Assembly (NCBI RefSeq): GCF_012911005.2
Contig: NZ_WTVS01000034.1
Span: 1 to 58,596 of the forward strand
Source of the DNA: Aromatoleum toluolicum
Lineage (GTDB): Bacteria > Pseudomonadota > Gammaproteobacteria > Burkholderiales > Rhodocyclaceae
DNA: 58,596 nucleotides
Reading direction: 5' to 3'
A program made the translations under genes and the position numbers. Of this stretch, positions 54,793 to 58,596 are shown one piece after another. The notes below the pieces were generated by a model. That model saw only the letters and a program-made list of their open reading frames with translations. It was not told the DNA's origin and did not search any database. How positions within the stretch are numbered: the stretch's first letter is position 1; each line of letters opens with the position of its first letter.

Positions 54793-55554
54793 ATGTCGCA
54801 ATCCCAACTCCTCGAAGGCAAGGTCGCCGTCATCACCGGCGGCGCCGGTCTCAACGGCCTCGGCTTCGCCACCGCCCGCATGCTCGCCGCACAGGGCGCC
54901 CGCATCGCGATCCTCGACCTCGAGCAGGCGAACCCCGCCGGCGCCGCCGCCGAGCTCGGCCCGCAGCACATCGGCCTCGTCGCCAACGTCACCGACAAGG
55001 CTTCGTGCGACGCCGCTGCCGCCGAGATCCTCAAGCAGCTCGGCCGCATCGACGTGCTGGTGAACAACGCCGGCATCACCCAGCCGCGCAAGACGTTGGA
55101 CATCACCGGCGCCGACTACGACGCGGTGCTCGACGTGAGCCTGCGCGGCACGCTCTACATGTCGCAAGCCGTGATCCCGGCGATGCAGAAGCAGAAGAAC
55201 GGCTCGATCGTGTGCATCTCGTCGGTCTCCGCACAGCGCGGCGGCGGCATCCTCGGCGGCCCGCACTATTCGGCCGCCAAGGCAGGCGTATTGGGCTTGG
55301 CCAAGGCGATGGCGCGCGAATACGGCGCCGACAACATTCGTGTCAATTGCATCACCCCGGGCCTGATCGCCACCGACATCAACAAGGGCAAGATCCCCGA
55401 GGACCGCCGCGCCGCGATCCTCGAGTCGATCCCGCTGGGCTGCATCGGCGAACCCAACGACGTGGCCGGCTGCGTCGTGTTCCTTGCGAGCGAGTTGTCG
55501 AAGTACTGCACCGGCATCACGCTCGACGTCAACGGGGGCATGCTCATTCACTGA
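54793..55554 (+). CDS. Short-chain dehydrogenase/reductase
   Basis: 253 residues. The cofactor loop is ITGGAGLNGLGFATA (TGxxxGxG type), followed by VNNAGITQPRK, the catalytic Ser in VCISSVSAQRGG, Tyr/Lys in YSAAKAG, and INPG-like CITPGLIATDI. Asp at the end of the second strand (ILDLEQ) favours NAD(H). It lies between transketolase and TRAP genes and probably oxidises the imported polyol or sugar acid to a keto form. Confidence 0.9.
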   Translation: MSQSQLLEGKVAVITGGAGLNGLGFATARMLAAQGARIAILDLEQANPAGAAAELGPQHIGLVANVTDKASCDAAAAEILKQLGRIDVLVNNAGITQPRKTLDITGADYDAVLDVSLRGTLYMSQAVIPAMQKQKNGSIVCISSVSAQRGGGILGGPHYSAAKAGVLGLAKAMAREYGADNIRVNCITPGLIATDINKGKIPEDRRAAILESIPLGCIGEPNDVAGCVVFLASELSKYCTGITLDVNGGMLIH

Positions 55555-55634
55555 TCCCATACCCCGCAGCCCCAGGCTCGCGGGGTCCAAGCAGTCCAGG
55601 TGCCGCACAGACGGCTACCTACGAGGAGACACAC

Positions 55635-56621
55635 ATGAACCGCAGGACTTTCAAACTCGCCACTTTCGCGCTCGCCGCCGCCCTCGCCTTCCCGGCCATG
55701 GCACAGACCGTCAAACTCTCGCTCGGCCACGGCGCCGCGCCCGGCAACCCGCGCCACGAGGCATCGGTGAAGTTCGCCGAGCTCGTCAAGGAAAAGACCG
55801 CCGGCCGCATCGAGGTGCAGGTCTCGCCTTCGGCCCAGTTGGGTGACGACGCCGCGATGGTCACGCAGCTGCGCACCGGCGCGCTGGACCTCTCGGCCAA
55901 CTCGCAGGGTGCGGTCTCGACCGCCGTGCCGGAGTATGCCGCCTTCGGCATGCCCTTCCTGTTCGCCTCGCTGCCGCAGGCCTGGAAGCTGCTCGACGGC
56001 CCCCTGGGCCAGGAGCTCGCGCAGAAGTCCGCCGACAAGGGCCTGATCGTGCTCGGCTACTGGGACAACGGCGTGCGCCACATGTCCAACAGCAAGCATC
56101 CGCTGCTCAAGCCCGAGGACCTCAAGGGCCTGAAGATGCGCACCCCGCCCGACGCGGTGACGGTCGACATCATGCAGGCGCTCGGCGCCGAGGCGCAGCA
56201 GATCAAGTTCGCCGAACTGTACGTGGCGCTGCAGCAGGGCGTCGTCGACGGACAGGAGAATCCGCTGATGAACATCCACGCGTCCAAGCTCTACGAGGTG
56301 CAGAAGTACGTCACGCTGACCGGCCACAAGTACGAGATGACGCCCTTCCTGATGAGCAAGCGCTCGTGGGACAGGCTCAACGACGCCGACCGCAAGGCGA
56401 TCACCGAGGCGGCGAAGGAAGCCACCGCGCTGCAGCGCAAGCTGTCGCAAGAGGCAGACGAGAAGCTCGTCGCGGATCTCAAGGCCAAGGGCGTGCGCGT
56501 CGACACGGTCGACAAGGCGGCCTTCGAAAAGGCCACCGCGCCGGTCGATGACAAGTGGAGCTCCGGCCCGATCGGCCCCTTCGTCAAGAAAGTGATCACC
56601 GCCGCGCGCAGCGGCAGCTGA
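55635..56621 (+). CDS. TRAP transporter substrate-binding protein DctP
   Basis: 328 residues. A signal peptide (LATFALAAALAFPAMA) is followed by a DctP fold: SLGHGAAPGNPRHEASVKF, GLKMRTPPDAVTVD with the conserved carboxylate-binding Arg169, and QGVVDGQENPLMNI. The conserved Arg implies a carboxylate-bearing ligand, known from the family. The ribosome site is GAGGAG. It starts the import part of the operon. Confidence 0.93.
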   Translation: MNRRTFKLATFALAAALAFPAMAQTVKLSLGHGAAPGNPRHEASVKFAELVKEKTAGRIEVQVSPSAQLGDDAAMVTQLRTGALDLSANSQGAVSTAVPEYAAFGMPFLFASLPQAWKLLDGPLGQELAQKSADKGLIVLGYWDNGVRHMSNSKHPLLKPEDLKGLKMRTPPDAVTVDIMQALGAEAQQIKFAELYVALQQGVVDGQENPLMNIHASKLYEVQKYVTLTGHKYEMTPFLMSKRSWDRLNDADRKAITEAAKEATALQRKLSQEADEKLVADLKAKGVRVDTVDKAAFEKATAPVDDKWSSGPIGPFVKKVITAARSGS

Positions 56622-56701
56622 GCCCCATCCCTCCCCCAACCTTCGGCTCGCGCCGCCCTCCTGGCGGCGAGGGGCCGGGGGACTCGAGACAGGAGTCCAC
56701 G

Positions 56702-57223
56702 ATGAATCGCATAGAGCGCGGCATCGTTCTCACATGCCAGGCGGTGCTGTGGGTCACCACCATCATCATCTTTTCCATTCTGTGCGCCAACACCATCCTG
56801 CGCTACAGCACCGGCGCCAGCCTGCAATGGGCCGCCGAACTGCCCGAGCTGCTGTTCCCGTGGATGGTCACCGCGGGCATCGTGCTCGGCGCGGCGCACG
56901 GCGCGCACATCACCACCTCCTTCCTGGTGGAGACGCTGCCGGCCACCGCCCGGCGCGTCATCGCAGTGATCGTGTGGCTGTGCGTCGCCGGGCTGTACTT
57001 CACGCTCGCCGGCGCCACCTGGAACATGCTCGAGATCGTTCATGACGAGCGCAGCCCGATCCTGCAGGTGCCCGGCTCGGTGACCTACGGCTGCGTCATG
57101 GTCGGCATGCTGATGCTCGCCGTCCTCGCGCTGCACTCGGCCTGGAACGCCTGGGCGCAAGGCGCCCGCAGCGGCAACGGCAACGCCCCCGTTCCCGAAA
57201 CTCACGTGGTGACGACGACATGA
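56702..57223 (+). CDS. TRAP transporter small permease DctQ
   Basis: 173 residues, four hydrophobic segments, with the DctQ motif YSTGASLQWAAELPELLFPW. It joins DctM in the inner membrane. The 80-bp gap from dctP contains a hairpin (CGCCGCC/GGCGGCG near 56650-56673) that could lower expression relative to DctP. It overlaps dctM by 4 bp. Confidence 0.92.
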   Translation: MNRIERGIVLTCQAVLWVTTIIIFSILCANTILRYSTGASLQWAAELPELLFPWMVTAGIVLGAAHGAHITTSFLVETLPATARRVIAVIVWLCVAGLYFTLAGATWNMLEIVHDERSPILQVPGSVTYGCVMVGMLMLAVLALHSAWNAWAQGARSGNGNAPVPETHVVTTT

Positions 57224-58479
57224 GCGCCCTGATCCTGATGGTATTCGGCATCGCCGCGGTCGCCGCGATGCCCATCGCCCACGCCCTGCTCGCTGCCTCG
57301 ATGGCGGCCGCAGCCACCTCGGACCGCGTCCCGCTCGATCTGATCGTGCAGCAGATGGTCGCGCAGGTTCAGAGCTTCCCGCTGATCGCGATCCCGTTCT
57401 TCATGCTGACGGGCACGCTGATGATGGGCGGCAAGCTCGGCGAATCGCTGATCGGCGTGCTGTCGACGCTTATCGGCCGCTTCCACGGCGGTCCCGGCCA
57501 GGTCGGCGTGCTGTCCTCGACGATCTTCGGCGGCGTCTCGGGCTCGGCGGTCGCCGACGCCTCGGCGATCGGCTCGCTGCTGATCCCCTGGCAGAAGCGC
57601 CTCGGCTACCCGGCGGAGTTCTCCGCGGCGACGCTCGCGGCGGCGGCGACGATCGACATCCTGATCCCGCCGTCGATCCCGATGATCCTCTTCGCGCTGA
57701 GCGCCAACGCCTCGATCGCGGCGCTGTTCGTCGCCGGCATCCTGCCGGGCCTCCTGATGTGCGGCGGCTTCATGGCCGTGTGCTGGTGGGTCGGCAAGCG
57801 CCGCAACTTCCCGCGCGAACTGCAGCCGATCAACTGGGCGGTGTTCCGTCGCCAGCTCGCCTACGCGTCGCCGGCGCTGATCATGCCGGTGCTGGTCGTC
57901 GTGTTCCTGCGCTTCGGCATCGCGACGCCGACCGAGGTCAGCGTGCTGTCGACGCTGTACGCGGCGTTCGTCTCCGCCGTCATCTACCGCGACTTGGGGC
58001 TCAAGCGCCTGCACCACGCGATCGTCGAAGCGGGACTCGCCACCGGCGTCGTGCTGCTCGTGATCATGGCGTCCGCCGCGGTGGGCTGGCTCCTCACCTA
58101 CGACCACATGCCCGACGGTGTGGTGGGCTGGGCCAAGGCCAACCTCGAATCCGGCTGGACGGTGATCGCGCTGATGAACGTCCTGATGCTGGTCTGCGGC
58201 ATGTTCATCGACCTGCCCGCGGCCGTGCTGCTGCTCACCCCGGTGTTCCTGCCGCTCGCCCAGAGCATCGGCATGGATCCGGTACAGCTCGGGATCATGA
58301 TGACGGTGAACCTGGCGATCGGCCTCTACACCCCGCCGGTCGGCACGACACTGTTCATCACGAGTTCGGTCGCCAAAGTGAAGGTCGGCCAGACGGTGCG
58401 CGAGCTCGTGCCCTTCTACGCGGTGGCCTTCGGCATCCTGATGCTGGTCTCGTACGTGCCGGCCTCGATCCTGCGGTAA
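57220..58479 (+). CDS. TRAP transporter large permease DctM
   Basis: A 419-residue polytopic protein. DctM hallmarks: FPLIAIPFFMLTGTLM, FGGVSGSAVADASAIGSLL, and IDILIPPSIPMILFALSAN, then IGLYTPPVGTTLFITSSV. It uses the Na+ or H+ gradient to import the DctP ligand. The start overlaps dctQ (ATGA). It is the last gene of the module. Confidence 0.95.
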   Translation: MSALILMVFGIAAVAAMPIAHALLAASMAAAATSDRVPLDLIVQQMVAQVQSFPLIAIPFFMLTGTLMMGGKLGESLIGVLSTLIGRFHGGPGQVGVLSSTIFGGVSGSAVADASAIGSLLIPWQKRLGYPAEFSAATLAAAATIDILIPPSIPMILFALSANASIAALFVAGILPGLLMCGGFMAVCWWVGKRRNFPRELQPINWAVFRRQLAYASPALIMPVLVVVFLRFGIATPTEVSVLSTLYAAFVSAVIYRDLGLKRLHHAIVEAGLATGVVLLVIMASAAVGWLLTYDHMPDGVVGWAKANLESGWTVIALMNVLMLVCGMFIDLPAAVLLLTPVFLPLAQSIGMDPVQLGIMMTVNLAIGLYTPPVGTTLFITSSVAKVKVGQTVRELVPFYAVAFGILMLVSYVPASILR

Positions 58480-58522
58480 GCCTCGTCCTTCCCTTCGTCA
58501 TCACACGAGCGTCTTAGCAGGT

Positions 58523-58545
58523 TCCTCCCCCTTCAAGGGGGAGGA
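58523..58545. repeat. Perfect inverted repeat after dctM
   Basis: TCCTCCCCCTT (58523-58533) and AAGGGGGAGGA (58535-58545) around one base, followed by GAGGGGGATGGG. It could fold as a terminator stem. The C/G-rich wording resembles dispersed intergenic repeats of related genomes, and a similar stretch (CCCATCCCTCCCCCAACC) follows dctP at about 56624. Confidence 0.55.
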
Positions 58546-58596
58546 CAGGAGGGGGATGGGTTTCAACGGAAGTGCCCGCCCCCTCAAACCCTGTCT

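Overview
The window reads as chromosomal DNA of a high-GC betaproteobacterium, most likely in the Rhodocyclales (Azoarcus, Aromatoleum or Thauera lineage). This is an inference from gene families and gene order: a his cluster running into hinT and tatABC, an Mla operon that includes mlaA and runs into an ABC-2 exporter, bolA and murA, a phasin gene, and a TRAP importer. No ribosomal RNA gene or database match was available to confirm the genus.

Layout. 1-2.8 kb: 3' end of a FimV-like gene, a Nif3-family gene and a membrane-anchored DegS/AlgW-type protease. 2.8-11.5 kb: tatC, tatB, tatA, hinT and the histidine genes hisE-I-F-A-H-B (minus strand), hisC alone on the plus strand, then hisD and hisG (minus). 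11.6-19.2 kb: rnk (plus), then murA, a BolA gene, an ABC-2 exporter and mlaB-C-A-D-E-F (minus). 19.3-25.4 kb: a CPA2 antiporter, kdsD-lptC-lptA without kdsC or lptB, an enoyl-CoA hydratase and a phasin with a near-consensus promoter. 25.5-38.5 kb: pilU, an unusual histidine kinase, a PlsC-type acyltransferase, gmhB, glyS-glyQ, lnt-corC-ybeY-phoH-miaB and a tRNA-Met(CAT).

From the tRNA to about 52 kb the genes are mostly single units in mixed orientation, as in accessory DNA: a winged-helix/TolB-like/TPR regulator divergent from a methyltransferase, a DUF1127 protein, a transposase remnant, a CaiB-type CoA-transferase, a RidA protein, a transglutaminase-like protein, an erythrose-4-phosphate dehydrogenase homologue, a small repeat protein, hydroxypyruvate isomerase, bacteriohemerythrin, a thioesterase, a second methyltransferase, a YejK/NdpA protein and a cupin-type thiol dioxygenase. 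52-58.5 kb is a compact module: a LysR regulator divergent from a two-subunit transketolase, an SDR dehydrogenase and a three-gene TRAP importer.

Functionally, much of the left two thirds is envelope biogenesis (Tat export, LPS precursor and LPS transport, phospholipid asymmetry, lipoprotein acylation, peptidoglycan precursor) plus histidine synthesis. The right end looks catabolic. The best candidates for undescribed biology are the split-transketolase/SDR/TRAP module and the histidine kinase whose ATP-binding domain is degenerate and carries paired cysteines. Smaller leads are a secreted protein made of two 31-residue CDDHG repeats, duplicated operator-like sites around the phasin promoter, and an orphan plus-strand terminator upstream of rnk.
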